Shown one piece after another: positions 43,942-53,786 of a DNA stretch of 64,000 nt. The position numbers were made by a program, and so were the translations under genes. Each line of letters begins with the position of its first letter. Positions within the stretch are counted from its first letter, which is position 1. The stretch lies in contig CAJQUW010013623.1 of NCBI GenBank assembly GCA_907163375.1, positions 186,001-250,000 of the forward strand. The letters run 5' to 3'. The stretch comes from Prostheceraeus crozeri. Its lineage: Eukaryota; Platyhelminthes; Polycladida; Euryleptidae. The notes beneath the pieces are model-generated. The model was given only the letters and a program-made list of their open reading frames with translations, was not told the DNA's origin and ran no database searches.

Positions 43942-46416
43942 TTATTTAAAAACCTTTAGGAGGAATGACATACCGTTGTAATCTGCAGTGTGATTGATCT
44001 TAGGTTGATACTCTTTTATCATTAAAGCTTCTACAACATTTATATGATAATTACTGTTACGTTTATACCTTATGCAAAATTGATTACTTATATCATACGT
44101 ACAATGATTACATGTACTGACATGTTTGTAAATTGCTGTATCTGTACTTCTATGTTCTTCGATCCTTTGTTGGAGTCTTCGTTTGGTTTTGCCAATATAT
44201 TGGCTGCTTGGATCACCCAAGCATGTGAATTCATAGACCACACAAGACTTCAGCAAAGGTCCCGATTTGCATTTCAAAGAGAAGTATGATTTTACTTTCG
44301 TAGTGTTGAATACAATCTTAGAGTTGATACCGTATCTTTTGTATATTTTCATCAAATTATTCCGTAATGTAAGCGATGGTTGACCAATATACGGTAGTAC
44401 TGTACAGTTTACATGTGCATCTGCTGTACTCGTACATGTATCATTGTGCCCGTTGGAAATCACTGTATTCTTTTTGTTAAGAAAGTTACGTACGATTTTT
44501 TCTACTGTACTCCGTGGGTAGCCGTTTTTCTGAAAAATACTAGTCATGTTTTTTACTTCGTTATGAAACATTTCCCAGCAGTTTGATACTGTATATGCTC
44601 GATGTAACATCCCATTAATAAGTCCAACTTTCCATTGCCTAGGGCAAACAGAATTGTAATTTAATAAGAGGCCAGTATACGTATCTTTACGGTAAATGGA
44701 AGTTTGTAAAGTATCTTCAGTGTTAATGAATACATCTAGGAAAGGTAACTTGTTGTTGCCCACTTCAGTGGTGAATTTTAGGTTAGGATGTTGTCTGTTT
44801 AGGTACTCATGGAATTTGTGAATTTTGTCTACGTTATCAAATACGCATATGCAGTCATCTACATATCTGGAGTAGAACAGGGGCGAAAATTGTTCTCCCA
44901 TCCAACCTTGTTCTAATTCTGCTAGGAAGAGATTGGCAAGCGTTGGTGCCAACGGTGAACCCATCGAAACTCCATCTGTTTGAGTATACATATTATCATT
45001 GTACATAAAGCTACCTTGTGTAGCGAATTTACAAAGTTTTATGAAAACATCTTTACCGTATCGCGGTTTGTTGTTTGAATTACTACTGTATACTAGGTTA
45101 GCTGCTATGTTAATAACTTCATCTACAGGTACATTGGTAAACAGTGATTCCACGTCAAAACTCACTAAGACATTATTCTTATTAAATACCGACTGTTTTT
45201 CTTTAATTCTGTCAATAAATTCAGCTGTTGAACTCAGCAAGTACGTTTTATTGATGTGCTGTTTAATAATTGTATCGAGGTACTTGGCCAAATTGTAATT
45301 GTACGACCCTCTTGTACTGACAATTGGTCGAGCAGGAGCGTTAGTTTTATGTACTTTTATCGTACCGTACATTTTAGCTGGTTCACTACCAGATGGCATA
45401 ATGTACTTGTATGTGTCTTCAGTGATGTACCGTTTTACATATTTTACTAAGTATCGATACAATCTGCCTTCTTCCATAATGGTAGGGTGCTTTTTTAAGT
45501 CATCTGGTACTTGTACTTTTTTAAACTTAGAGGTATCATTGATAATTACGTCTAATTTGTTAAAGTATTCATCAGCATCTACAAGTACAATACCGTTACC
45601 TTTATCAAATGAGCAAATTTTCAAATTTTTCATTTTTGCTAGCTTAGTCAGTGTTCTGTGTAGCCTTTTATTTGTATTACTGCGGTACTCACTTTTTGCA
45701 TTATTTTCGAAGTTGTTAACTGTTGCTATGATATCTTGTTTTAGCGCCTGTGTTACTGATAATTCTTCATTGTCTTTGCAATTCGCAGTAATGGTTTTTT
45801 CTATTTGGTACTTTATTCCAAAATTATCGGTCTTTTTTGGTATGATGCTGTTTTTTAAACCAAATCTTAGTGTCTCATTCTCAATAGGAGAGAGCACGTA
45901 TTTGCTTTTATTGACTATACAGTCCGGTGCTGGCAATCTCTGTTCCAGCCATAGTTTGGAAATTTTAGAATTATGTCTCATTGTGTGAGTTTTCATTTTA
46001 CTTTTAACTTCTGCCAGTATCATCATATCCAGAATGCACATACGTAACCAAGACAATTTACTGCGTAAGCTGTCATTGCGTACTTTATATTTGCGATCAT
46101 TAATTTTTATTTCACGCTTGACATACTTAATATGTGACTCAAGGGTCAGTTTGTGGTAATTTTCTACATTACTTTTAATTGCATCTAAGTTCGGTATTTT
46201 GAACTGCAGAAACTTCGGTATGACATTGAGAAAAAGGCATTTTTCAAAGTATTCCAAATCTAATCTTAGCTTGTGTCTTTTTTCGGTTAATTTTTCAAAT
46301 CTTCTACATTCGGATACAGGAATGTTGTACAGCTTTTGCAGGCTGTAGAAATAGGTTGGTAATTTTACACTTTTAAGTACCCATAGAATAGTCAACACAA
46401 CAATGTTGTTACACAT
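43942..46416 (-). CDS. Penelope-like element RT-GIY-YIG polyprotein, left copy
   Basis: Complete 824-codon ORF. Domains: N-terminal basic/coiled region; RT from FDKGNG (270-275), MYGTIKVHKTNAPARPIVS (349-367), FDVESLFTNVP (420-430), DGVSMGSPLAPTLANLF (481-497), YVDD (518-521), LPFLDVFI (557-564), TGLLLNYNSVCPRQW (581-595); C-terminal GIY-YIG endonuclease VVYEFTC...SSQYIGKTKRRLQQRIEEH (726-755) with EALMIKEYQPKIN near the end. This is the canonical RT-EN order of Penelope/Neptune/Poseidon-type elements, which prime reverse transcription at EN-cut sites. Starts with MCNNIVVLTILW next to the palindrome centre. All catalytic residues are visible, so it looks coding-competent. Confidence 0.92.
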   Translation of the reverse strand: MCNNIVVLTILWVLKSVKLPTYFYSLQKLYNIPVSECRRFEKLTEKRHKLRLDLEYFEKCLFLNVIPKFLQFKIPNLDAIKSNVENYHKLTLESHIKYVKREIKINDRKYKVRNDSLRSKLSWLRMCILDMMILAEVKSKMKTHTMRHNSKISKLWLEQRLPAPDCIVNKSKYVLSPIENETLRFGLKNSIIPKKTDNFGIKYQIEKTITANCKDNEELSVTQALKQDIIATVNNFENNAKSEYRSNTNKRLHRTLTKLAKMKNLKICSFDKGNGIVLVDADEYFNKLDVIINDTSKFKKVQVPDDLKKHPTIMEEGRLYRYLVKYVKRYITEDTYKYIMPSGSEPAKMYGTIKVHKTNAPARPIVSTRGSYNYNLAKYLDTIIKQHINKTYLLSSTAEFIDRIKEKQSVFNKNNVLVSFDVESLFTNVPVDEVINIAANLVYSSNSNNKPRYGKDVFIKLCKFATQGSFMYNDNMYTQTDGVSMGSPLAPTLANLFLAELEQGWMGEQFSPLFYSRYVDDCICVFDNVDKIHKFHEYLNRQHPNLKFTTEVGNNKLPFLDVFINTEDTLQTSIYRKDTYTGLLLNYNSVCPRQWKVGLINGMLHRAYTVSNCWEMFHNEVKNMTSIFQKNGYPRSTVEKIVRNFLNKKNTVISNGHNDTCTSTADAHVNCTVLPYIGQPSLTLRNNLMKIYKRYGINSKIVFNTTKVKSYFSLKCKSGPLLKSCVVYEFTCLGDPSSQYIGKTKRRLQQRIEEHRSTDTAIYKHVSTCNHCTYDISNQFCIRYKRNSNYHINVVEALMIKEYQPKINHTADYNGMSFLLKVFK

Positions 46417-46454
46417 CTAATTTATTGACTCAATTTATTGAGTCAATAAATTAG

Positions 46455-48929
46455 ATGTGTAACAACATTGTTGTGTTGACTATTCTATGGGTACTTAAAA
46501 GTGTAAAATTACCAACCTATTTCTACAGCCTGCAAAAGCTGTACAACATTCCTGTATCCGAATGTAGAAGATTTGAAAAATTAACCGAAAAAAGACACAA
46601 GCTAAGATTAGATTTGGAATACTTTGAAAAATGCCTTTTTCTCAATGTCATACCGAAGTTTCTGCAGTTCAAAATACCGAACTTAGATGCAATTAAAAGT
46701 AATGTAGAAAATTACCACAAACTGACCCTTGAGTCACATATTAAGTATGTCAAGCGTGAAATAAAAATTAATGATCGCAAATATAAAGTACGCAATGACA
46801 GCTTACGCAGTAAATTGTCTTGGTTACGTATGTGCATTCTGGATATGATGATACTGGCAGAAGTTAAAAGTAAAATGAAAACTCACACAATGAGACATAA
46901 TTCTAAAATTTCCAAACTATGGCTGGAACAGAGATTGCCAGCACCGGACTGTATAGTCAATAAAAGCAAATACGTGCTCTCTCCTATTGAGAATGAGACA
47001 CTAAGATTTGGTTTAAAAAACAGCATCATACCAAAAAAGACCGATAATTTTGGAATAAAGTACCAAATAGAAAAAACCATTACTGCGAATTGCAAAGACA
47101 ATGAAGAATTATCAGTAACACAGGCGCTAAAACAAGATATCATAGCAACAGTTAACAACTTCGAAAATAATGCAAAAAGTGAGTACCGCAGTAATACAAA
47201 TAAAAGGCTACACAGAACACTGACTAAGCTAGCAAAAATGAAAAATTTGAAAATTTGCTCATTTGATAAAGGTAACGGTATTGTACTTGTAGATGCTGAT
47301 GAATACTTTAACAAATTAGACGTAATTATCAATGATACCTCTAAGTTTAAAAAAGTACAAGTACCAGATGACTTAAAAAAGCACCCTACCATTATGGAAG
47401 AAGGCAGATTGTATCGATACTTAGTAAAATATGTAAAACGGTACATCACTGAAGACACATACAAGTACATTATGCCATCTGGTAGTGAACCAGCTAAAAT
47501 GTACGGTACGATAAAAGTACATAAAACTAACGCTCCTGCTCGACCAATTGTCAGTACAAGAGGGTCGTACAATTACAATTTGGCCAAGTACCTCGATACA
47601 ATTATTAAACAGCACATCAATAAAACGTACTTGCTGAGTTCAACAGCTGAATTTATTGACAGAATTAAAGAAAAACAGTCGGTATTTAATAAGAATAATG
47701 TCTTAGTGAGTTTTGACGTGGAATCACTGTTTACCAATGTACCTGTAGATGAAGTTATTAACATAGCAGCTAACCTAGTATACAGTAGTAATTCAAACAA
47801 CAAACCGCGATACGGTAAAGATGTTTTCATAAAACTTTGTAAATTCGCTACACAAGGTAGCTTTATGTACAATGATAATATGTATACTCAAACAGATGGA
47901 GTTTCGATGGGTTCACCGTTGGCACCAACGCTTGCCAATCTCTTCCTAGCAGAATTAGAACAAGGTTGGATGGGAGAACAATTTTCGCCCCTGTTCTACT
48001 CCAGATATGTAGATGACTGCATATGCGTATTTGATAACGTAGACAAAATTCACAAATTCCATGAGTACCTAAACAGACAACATCCTAACCTAAAATTCAC
48101 CACTGAAGTGGGCAACAACAAGTTACCTTTCCTAGATGTATTCATTAACACTGAAGATACTTTACAAACTTCCATTTACCGTAAAGATACGTATACTGGC
48201 CTCTTATTAAATTACAATTCTGTTTGCCCTAGGCAATGGAAAGTTGGACTTATTAATGGGATGTTACATCGAGCATATACAGTATCAAACTGCTGGGAAA
48301 TGTTTCATAACGAAGTAAAAAACATGACTAGTATTTTTCAGAAAAACGGCTACCCACGGAGTACAGTAGAAAAAATCGTACGTAACTTTCTTAACAAAAA
48401 GAATACAGTGATTTCCAACGGGCACAATGATACATGTACGAGTACAGCAGATGCACATGTAAACTATACAGTACTACCGTATATTGGTCAACCATCGCTT
48501 ACATTACGGAATAATTTGATGAAAATATACAAAAGATACGGTATCAACTCTAAGATTGTATTCAACACTACGAAAGTAAAATCATACTTCTCTTTGAAAT
48601 GCAAATCGGGACCTTTGCTGAAGTCTTGTGTGGTCTATGAATTCACATGCTTGGGTGATCCAAGCAGCCAATATATTGGCAAAACCAAACGAAGACTCCA
48701 ACAAAGGATCGAAGAACATAGAAGTACAGATACAGCAATTTACAAACATGTCAGTACATGTAATCATTGTACGTATGATATAAGTAATCAATTTCGCATA
48801 AGGTATAAAGGTAACAGTAATTATCATATAAATGTTGTAGAAGCTTTAATGATAAAAGAGTATCAACCTAAGATCAATCACACTGCAGATTACAACGGTA
48901 TGTCATACCTCCTAAAGGTTTTTAAATAA
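46455..48929 (+). CDS. Penelope-like element RT-GIY-YIG polyprotein, right copy
   Basis: 824-codon ORF on the opposite strand, differing from the left copy at only a few residues (HVNY vs HVNC; QFRIRYKG vs QFCIRYKR; GMSYLL vs GMSFLL). Same RT and C-terminal GIY-YIG blocks, including YVDD and QYIGKTKRRL. The two start codons lie about 38 bp apart, pointing outward, so any promoter in the centre would be shared and bidirectional. The 3' UTR runs to 49021. Confidence 0.92.
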   Translation: MCNNIVVLTILWVLKSVKLPTYFYSLQKLYNIPVSECRRFEKLTEKRHKLRLDLEYFEKCLFLNVIPKFLQFKIPNLDAIKSNVENYHKLTLESHIKYVKREIKINDRKYKVRNDSLRSKLSWLRMCILDMMILAEVKSKMKTHTMRHNSKISKLWLEQRLPAPDCIVNKSKYVLSPIENETLRFGLKNSIIPKKTDNFGIKYQIEKTITANCKDNEELSVTQALKQDIIATVNNFENNAKSEYRSNTNKRLHRTLTKLAKMKNLKICSFDKGNGIVLVDADEYFNKLDVIINDTSKFKKVQVPDDLKKHPTIMEEGRLYRYLVKYVKRYITEDTYKYIMPSGSEPAKMYGTIKVHKTNAPARPIVSTRGSYNYNLAKYLDTIIKQHINKTYLLSSTAEFIDRIKEKQSVFNKNNVLVSFDVESLFTNVPVDEVINIAANLVYSSNSNNKPRYGKDVFIKLCKFATQGSFMYNDNMYTQTDGVSMGSPLAPTLANLFLAELEQGWMGEQFSPLFYSRYVDDCICVFDNVDKIHKFHEYLNRQHPNLKFTTEVGNNKLPFLDVFINTEDTLQTSIYRKDTYTGLLLNYNSVCPRQWKVGLINGMLHRAYTVSNCWEMFHNEVKNMTSIFQKNGYPRSTVEKIVRNFLNKKNTVISNGHNDTCTSTADAHVNYTVLPYIGQPSLTLRNNLMKIYKRYGINSKIVFNTTKVKSYFSLKCKSGPLLKSCVVYEFTCLGDPSSQYIGKTKRRLQQRIEEHRSTDTAIYKHVSTCNHCTYDISNQFRIRYKGNSNYHINVVEALMIKEYQPKINHTADYNGMSYLLKVFK

Positions 48930-49419
48930 ATAATTGCTTTTCCTACTAGCTTAAATTCTTGCAAATTCGTGTAATGTGTCTTGTTTTGTCATTGCTTCAG
49001 AACGCTAATCAGTCAATTGCACCATCCCATCGTGTTTGTCGTCAAAAGTTGGGTCGGTGAAGTTTCGGTGAAAAAACCGCCCCCCCCCCACCCCCCCCCC
49101 CAACGACTCAACTGACTAAATTGGTCGAAAAGACCAAAGTTGTTCAGAATCATGTGAAACAAACTTCTATCAAGGTTTCAGGTTGAAATTCGTCCAAAAA
49201 AATTTTTCGAAAATTTCACTACGGTGGTCTCGACACTTAGGATTTTTTCGTGAAAAAAAAAATTTTTTCAAAATGTTGGAATGGAGTTCCGAGACCCATC
49301 CCATCGTGTTTGTCGTCAAAAGTTGGGTCGGTGAAGTTTCGGTGAAAAAACCACCCCCCCCCCCCCCAACGACTCAACTGACTAAATTGGTCGAAAAGAC
49401 CAAAGTTGTTCAGAATCAT

Positions 49420-50016
49420 AGTAGTAGTAGTAGTAGTATTTGTTTATTCATTTGAAATGGAAATCATGCATTGCAGATACACAGATGAAAATTACAGGGC
49501 TTGTACAGTATACAGAAGACATGCACAGTAGCTGTAGGAAATACATTAGTTAGCATATTTCTGCTAGGTTATGCAAAATAGAGCATCTGGGAATAAATGA
49601 CAATTGGCGTTGTTGGGTTCTTGAAAAGGGGATAGAGACAGCGAGGGAATGTCGGGATCTTGAAAGTTTGGGGGCATGATTTTATGCAATAAATGTTTTG
49701 GTTCTAACATTTTTCTGAAAACTGTTAGGGCAGATATTTCCCTTCTTAGGGATAGGGGGGTGAAGCTATCACAACTGCACTTTGGTCCGCAAATAATTTT
49801 GTGAGAACGTCATCGAACCTTTTCCAATTTTTCAACATTAAGCTGGTTCAGTCCAACGAGGAGGCAGCATTGTATTCCAGCGTTGAAAGGACAGTAGCAA
49901 TATAAATCTGAATGAGTTGGGACACAGAAAGGCATTGTTTTAATCGCTTTATGACATAAAGACGCTGGTTGGCACGTTTGCATAAATTGTCTACAAAAGT
50001 ATAAATAAGTATTCAT
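49420..50016 (-). mobile_element. 5'-truncated CR1-like LINE with (ACT)n tail
   Basis: The minus strand codes for a LINE C-terminal segment, CKRANQRLYVIKRLKQCLS then IQIYIATVLSTLEYNAASS, typical of the post-RT region of CR1/Jockey-like elements, followed by stops. The 3' end is an (ACT)7-like microsatellite (AGTAGTAG at 49420 on the plus strand). It interrupts unit 3 of the 266-bp array. The duplicated target is at most TCAT. Confidence 0.72.
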
Positions 50017-50113
50017 GTGAAACAAACTTCTATCAAGGTTTCAGGTTGAAATTCGTCCAAAAAATTTTTTCGAAAATTTTCACTACGGTGGTCTCGACAC
50101 TTAGGATTTTTTC

Positions 50114-51337
50114 AAGTCCAAATGTGAAATGTCGCTTTTTTTTGCCAACTTTGACGATGAATTGTGGAGGATTGGAAGTGAATGAAGAGCTCGGGTTTCT
50201 TTTAGGGGCAAGACCGCACTTTGTTCTCTAGGATCTCCTCTTTTGAGATGCGTGACAGGCTCCGTTTCCAAATGAGAGCCTGTTAAAAATCGAGTTTTTG
50301 TGCATTTTCCAAGATTTTGGAATTTTTTGAAAAAACGACATTTTTTCATCTCGGCTTATGGTCATCGTAGAGGGTCGAGGGATGTCTTAAATGAAAGGGG
50401 AGAGCGAGAAAACGTGACACTCAAAATTTGGAGTCAGTCGGAGCACTAGAACCGGAGATAGACGGGTTTAAAGTTTTTGGATGATGGGTGTTACGTCATC
50501 AGCTGATCGCCACACACTATATAAGCTGGGAACCGAGAGAGACTTGTCATTAAGACGAGAGCGATTGTCAGAGGTAGGTCGTCTCTCTGAGCTCCGATGA
50601 TAGCTTCGGACATTCCAAATTCCGAGTTTCTGTAAGAAACCGACTTAGAAAATTTCACTGCTGATATCAGCTAAGGCGTCAGACTTAGAGGTTAGCCAGG
50701 AGATGGCCTTCGTCTCCAGGCCATAAAAGACTCCAAAACTTTAAAGGCTTGTAACTTTGCTTCTACAAGTCCGTTTGACTTGATTCAAAAAAGGTTCGGT
50801 TGCTATTGACCTGCTCTAAGTGATAAACTACTTATAAAATGTCGTAAGTAGTGCTAAAAATTTGAAAAATTTAAATTCACTAGTTTTGGAGGTTTTCTGG
50901 GGTTTTCGACCCTGCTGAATTCGACTAAGACATTTACAAAGTTGCCAGAGGCGAGCTTCGGCTCGAGACTTGTTTCCTGATGTAAATAACTCCACCGATT
51001 TTCATGTCAAAATCGGGGCCCGGATACCAACACAGTGACATGACGCACGCTCTGTCCGCTCGAGGTTGGATTTGTGGGTCGAGGTCTTGGAGTTGGGATA
51101 AGATCCCCTCTGAGAAATGCCTGTGACGGATTCATCAGCTTAACTTGTCTTTCCTCTAAGCGAAGTTGTCTTTGTGATAGCACTGGGCGACTATCGATTC
51201 TGTCTTTGTATAGCATGGGCCTTCACGACTGAAAGCCCAGTAACTGTCGATGTGTTGTCCAAATTTGGTAAAAGCGTTGTTGTCAAGTTAAAAGCACGAC
51301 TAAATTTAGAAAGACCAAGGCAAGGCTTTGTGTCGGG
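50114..51337. other. Left flank of virus-like region
   Basis: No gene. A short inverted repeat (ACAGGCTC/GAGCCTGT) lies near 50250-50285. A TATA-like CTATATAAG occurs at 50518. A GC-richer stretch around 50600-51130 has no convincing frame. The left terminus of the virus-like element is somewhere here or in the array and was not resolved. Confidence 0.4.
50516..50526 (+). promoter_or_regulatory. TATA box
   Basis: ACTATATAAGC, followed ~50 bp on by AGAG|GTAGGT, a splice-donor-like site. No start codon with a convincing frame follows directly, so the transcript is uncertain. Confidence 0.45.
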
Positions 51338-51604
51338 AGGGTATATAAGTCACCGCTTCTCTCTAGGCTTCACTCCTGTTTCAAGTCGTAAGACGAACGG
51401 TGAGTGCTCTGTCGAAGTTAGCTATCAAACTTTGAAATATTTAGAACTTAGGATTATTCTGTCTTAATGCAGATACAGTAGTAGCTTCATATAAACGTTT
51501 TTGTTAACCTGTGACTTTAGATGAGATCCCTTAACGATCTCCTCTTATGAGCACTAAAATGTGTCTCAATTTAACACATTATTTCTTCTCTTTTCAGTTT
51601 GAAA
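51338..51604 (+). promoter_or_regulatory. TATA box and leader of zinc-finger ORF
   Basis: GTATATAAGTC at 51340 is followed by an initiator-like CTTCACT ~30 bp on and a GTGAGT-type donor-like site at 51401. TTTTCAG lies at 51592-51598 just before the ORF. The layout suggests a short non-coding leader exon. This is inference from consensus sites only. Confidence 0.5.
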
Positions 51605-52129
51605 ATGACGAAGGAATGTAACAAGAAATTACAAATTTTTAAGTGTAGTTGCGGCATGCCCTTCCGCGGTGACCGTTTCAGGCGCCACGTCTTGGCGAGA
51701 GTGACGAAGGGTGAGATGAAGCATGATGATGTGTTGATGGTGATGTATTGTGTGTGGTGTGATGTTCGTTGTAGTGCGTATTATGTCGAGTTTGTGAAGG
51801 CTCATGCCAATTGTCCTCTGCGTGTGATTGGGAAGGAAATGATGAGTCAAGTGTTGAGTGGTGAGCGGGGGAGCGCATTTGTTCAAGGCGAACCAGTACG
51901 TTCCCCAGTCGTGAATGTGGATTTGGATGATGATGAAGTGGTGAGTAAAGTAAAGAGGAAGTTGATTGTCGAGAGTGATGATGATGATGACGATGAGGCT
52001 ATGGAGAGCGTTGTAACGAAGAAGGGGTGTGTTGAGAGGTTGAGTGATGATGTTGAGCTTGAGCGAGCTGACGCGTCGATTGAGCCACTGGCAAAGCCAC
52101 TCAATCGTCGCCGAGAGATGAGCGTGTGA
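51605..52129 (+). CDS. Cys/His-rich acidic protein of virus-like element, unknown
   Basis: Starts MTKECNKKLQIFKCSCG. The N-terminal third has Cys/His pairs (C-S-C, RFRRH, YCVWCDVRC, KAHANC) that could bind zinc. A mid-region follows with a run of six Asp (DDDDDDE), then a charged tail. Probably nuclear and nucleic-acid-binding, but no family is recognised. It looks open throughout. Confidence 0.5.
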   Translation: MTKECNKKLQIFKCSCGMPFRGDRFRRHVLARVTKGEMKHDDVLMVMYCVWCDVRCSAYYVEFVKAHANCPLRVIGKEMMSQVLSGERGSAFVQGEPVRSPVVNVDLDDDEVVSKVKRKLIVESDDDDDDEAMESVVTKKGCVERLSDDVELERADASIEPLAKPLNRRREMSV

Positions 52130-52470
52130 TGCCTAATTGTGTTGTGAGAGTGAGTCAGTCGAGTGTGCCGAGTAAAGTGGTGTTGACGAAGAATGATGCG
52201 CTGGCGTATGGGAATGTGAGGAATGAGTGTGACAGGTTGCAGGGAAAGTTGAATGCTGCAAAGTGTACGTTGAAAGAAGTGACTGTGGAAAGGGATCGTT
52301 TGAAGAGAGAGTCGGAGGACTTTGCGAGTGTGAAGAGAGAGTTGTTTGAGGCGAGGCAGAAGTTGGTGAATGAGAGAAAGTTGAGGGAGACGCTTGAGTC
52401 GAAGTTGGAGAGTTGTGAGAAGTCGGTCTGTCGAGAGCGTGAGTTGAAGGAAGAGCGATGGAACGAGTGA
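52126..52470 (+). CDS. Coiled-coil protein of virus-like element
   Basis: 114 codons overlapping the previous ORF by 4 bp (ATGA-type overlap). Rich in Glu/Lys/Arg/Leu heptads (ECDRLQGKLNAAKCTLKEV, RKLRETLESKLESCEKS). It may instead be the continuation of 51605-52129 in another frame. Function unknown. Confidence 0.45.
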   Translation: MMPNCVVRVSQSSVPSKVVLTKNDALAYGNVRNECDRLQGKLNAAKCTLKEVTVERDRLKRESEDFASVKRELFEARQKLVNERKLRETLESKLESCEKSVCRERELKEERWNE

Positions 52471-53012
52471 GAGTGTTGGAGCGTCAGTTGAGTGTGCAGT
52501 CGGATGTGTCGCCTGAAACGGTCACCGCCCTTCACATTCCTGTGGTGGGCTATGTCCCGGAGCGGCCATTAATTTATGGAGATGTGACTCCTGATACATC
52601 ACAAGAATGTTTTAACTGCACGGATGTCCGATGTTATCACATCAAAATACATCACAAGGAGGACATCCGTGTAGATTATAGGAAGCCGCACAAATTTCGT
52701 AAGTATTATGACTGGAACATAACATTGTACCATCTTTCTCATTCTTACTTCTTTCATTGCAGGCCAACTGAAAAAGTCATAAGCCCACCGCATCCCACGT
52801 CCCGAGAACGACCCATGGGCTCTCTTAAGGGCCAACCTTCTAATGCAGCTAAAGCGGTCCCAAGCCCGCCACATATCTACGGATATGGAATGCAGAGGGG
52901 AAGAAAATTGATGAATGGAATGAAATGGGAGGCCACCCTTGCACCACATGCAACACAACAGACTTCTCTCTTCGCTAGTGAACAAGCTCTTGTCAGTGTC
53001 ATCAGAAACTAA
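52458..53012 (+). other. Open frame of doubtful status
   Basis: 184 codons without recognisable domain. It contains a perfect 11-bp hairpin (CACGGATGTCC 52619-52629 / GGACATCCGTG 52661-52671) and the 19-bp inverted match to the zinc-finger ORF at 52510-52528. Pro-rich and Gly-rich C-terminal half. May be non-coding. Confidence 0.25.
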
Positions 53013-53149
53013 CATGTTGTACAAAGGTTTTACTGCAGCACAGGTTGATGTATAGTTAGAAAAGTTTGGTCATTGAAATTTTATGACTGACTGAACTCAC
53101 AGCAGCATTAGAAAGTTTAGCACAACACAAGTATCTTGAAAAAATACTT

Positions 53150-53600
53150 TATTTGGTCTTTGATTTAACATCATTGAAACCCACTTTACTAATAGCAATG
53201 GCAATATGGTTTATTTTATTCAGAAGCAAATGATCGCCGTAACCATGAAAGTTGTCCATACGAGAAATAATCTTCCGCAGATGTCGTGTATAAAACTCAG
53301 AAGCATCAGTAACATATTCTTGTCCATAGGAACGAAATTGAAAATCAACACTCCGCTACTTCACCTTCTGGAAAATGAATGTAATTGACATGTGCAGTTA
53401 AATGAGCCTTGATGAGACTGTCTTTGAAATAATATATCAACTCCGTAAATATTTTTCGTGTGTAGTCTAAACATGCTTCCAATTCTGTCTCCTCCCTTTG
53501 AAACTCAAGGATGTAATCTTGTATTAAGCCTCCGAAGCACTCTTGATGAAAACGAATCGTGCAATCATCATGTTTCAATGTATTGACTTCAGGTGCCATG
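53150..53600 (-). pseudogene. Virus-like element gene, family P (copy 1)
   Basis: The minus strand begins MAPEVNTLKHDDCTIRFHQE, and blocks such as SYGQEYVTD and FYTRHLRKIISRM resemble SYCTEWITL and FYGRHMEKIMERI in the gene at 61984-62430, which shows that the two are paralogues. Function unknown; no named domain. This copy appears broken (about one break). It lies head-to-head with the polymerase gene, sharing the region around 53600-53760. Confidence 0.6.
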
Positions 53601-53735
53601 GTTGAGTCTATTGCTAAACAACATTTTTGCCTAACACGATTTCAATAACGCGTTACAAATGTGCGTGCGCACATCGGGAACTCTAGCTCGTCTGTGATTG
53701 GACGAGAGGTCTGATCCATTCACCGCTGAGGAAAA

Positions 53736-53786
53736 TCTTATAAAAGGCAGTGCACCAGCTCTGCTCTTCACATTTATCTTTCACAA
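53736..53786 (+). promoter_or_regulatory. TATA box and start region of the polymerase gene
   Basis: TTATAAAAGGC at 53738, an initiator-like CTTCACATT ~28 bp later, and a GTGAGT donor-like site at 53787. Lies about 450 bp upstream of the first PolB-gene ATG, suggesting a spliced leader. Confidence 0.6.

Larger units (their letters stand above)
43816..49021. mobile_element. Head-to-head pair of intact Penelope-like elements
   Basis: Two PLE copies in inverse orientation meet at 46434-46437 with a 2-bp TT spacer inside CTAATTTATTGACTCAAT-TT-ATTGAGTCAATAAATTAG. The left copy (minus) ends near 43845 and the right copy (plus) at 49021. The pair is flanked by the 12-bp repeat CCATCCCATCGT (43804-43815, 49022-49033), consistent with one insertion event. 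About 28 bp of extra sequence lies at the left edge. I see only about five base differences between the 2.6-kb arms, so the event is very recent, or the palindrome is partly an assembly artefact. Confidence 0.88.
43607..50113. repeat. ~266-bp tandem array, interrupted by two insertions
   Basis: The unit starts AACGACTCAACTGACTAAAT and ends in a C-run. Unit 1 is 43607-43815 plus 49034-49101, split by the PLE pair. Unit 2 is 49102-49367. Unit 3 is 49368-49419 plus 50017-50113 (truncated), split by a LINE. Without insertions the array is about 2.6 units. It sits directly left of the virus-like region. Confidence 0.82.

Noticed and set aside
45299-45988. 229-codon ORF (and its mirror at 46883-47572) antisense to the PLE ORFs
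   Set aside because: It is the exact antisense shadow of a conserved RT ORF and appears twice only because of the palindrome.
52155-52535. 126-codon minus ORF starting at the inverted GDRFRRH match
   Set aside because: The remainder is the antisense of the coiled-coil ORF, with Ser/Phe-rich composition typical of shadows.
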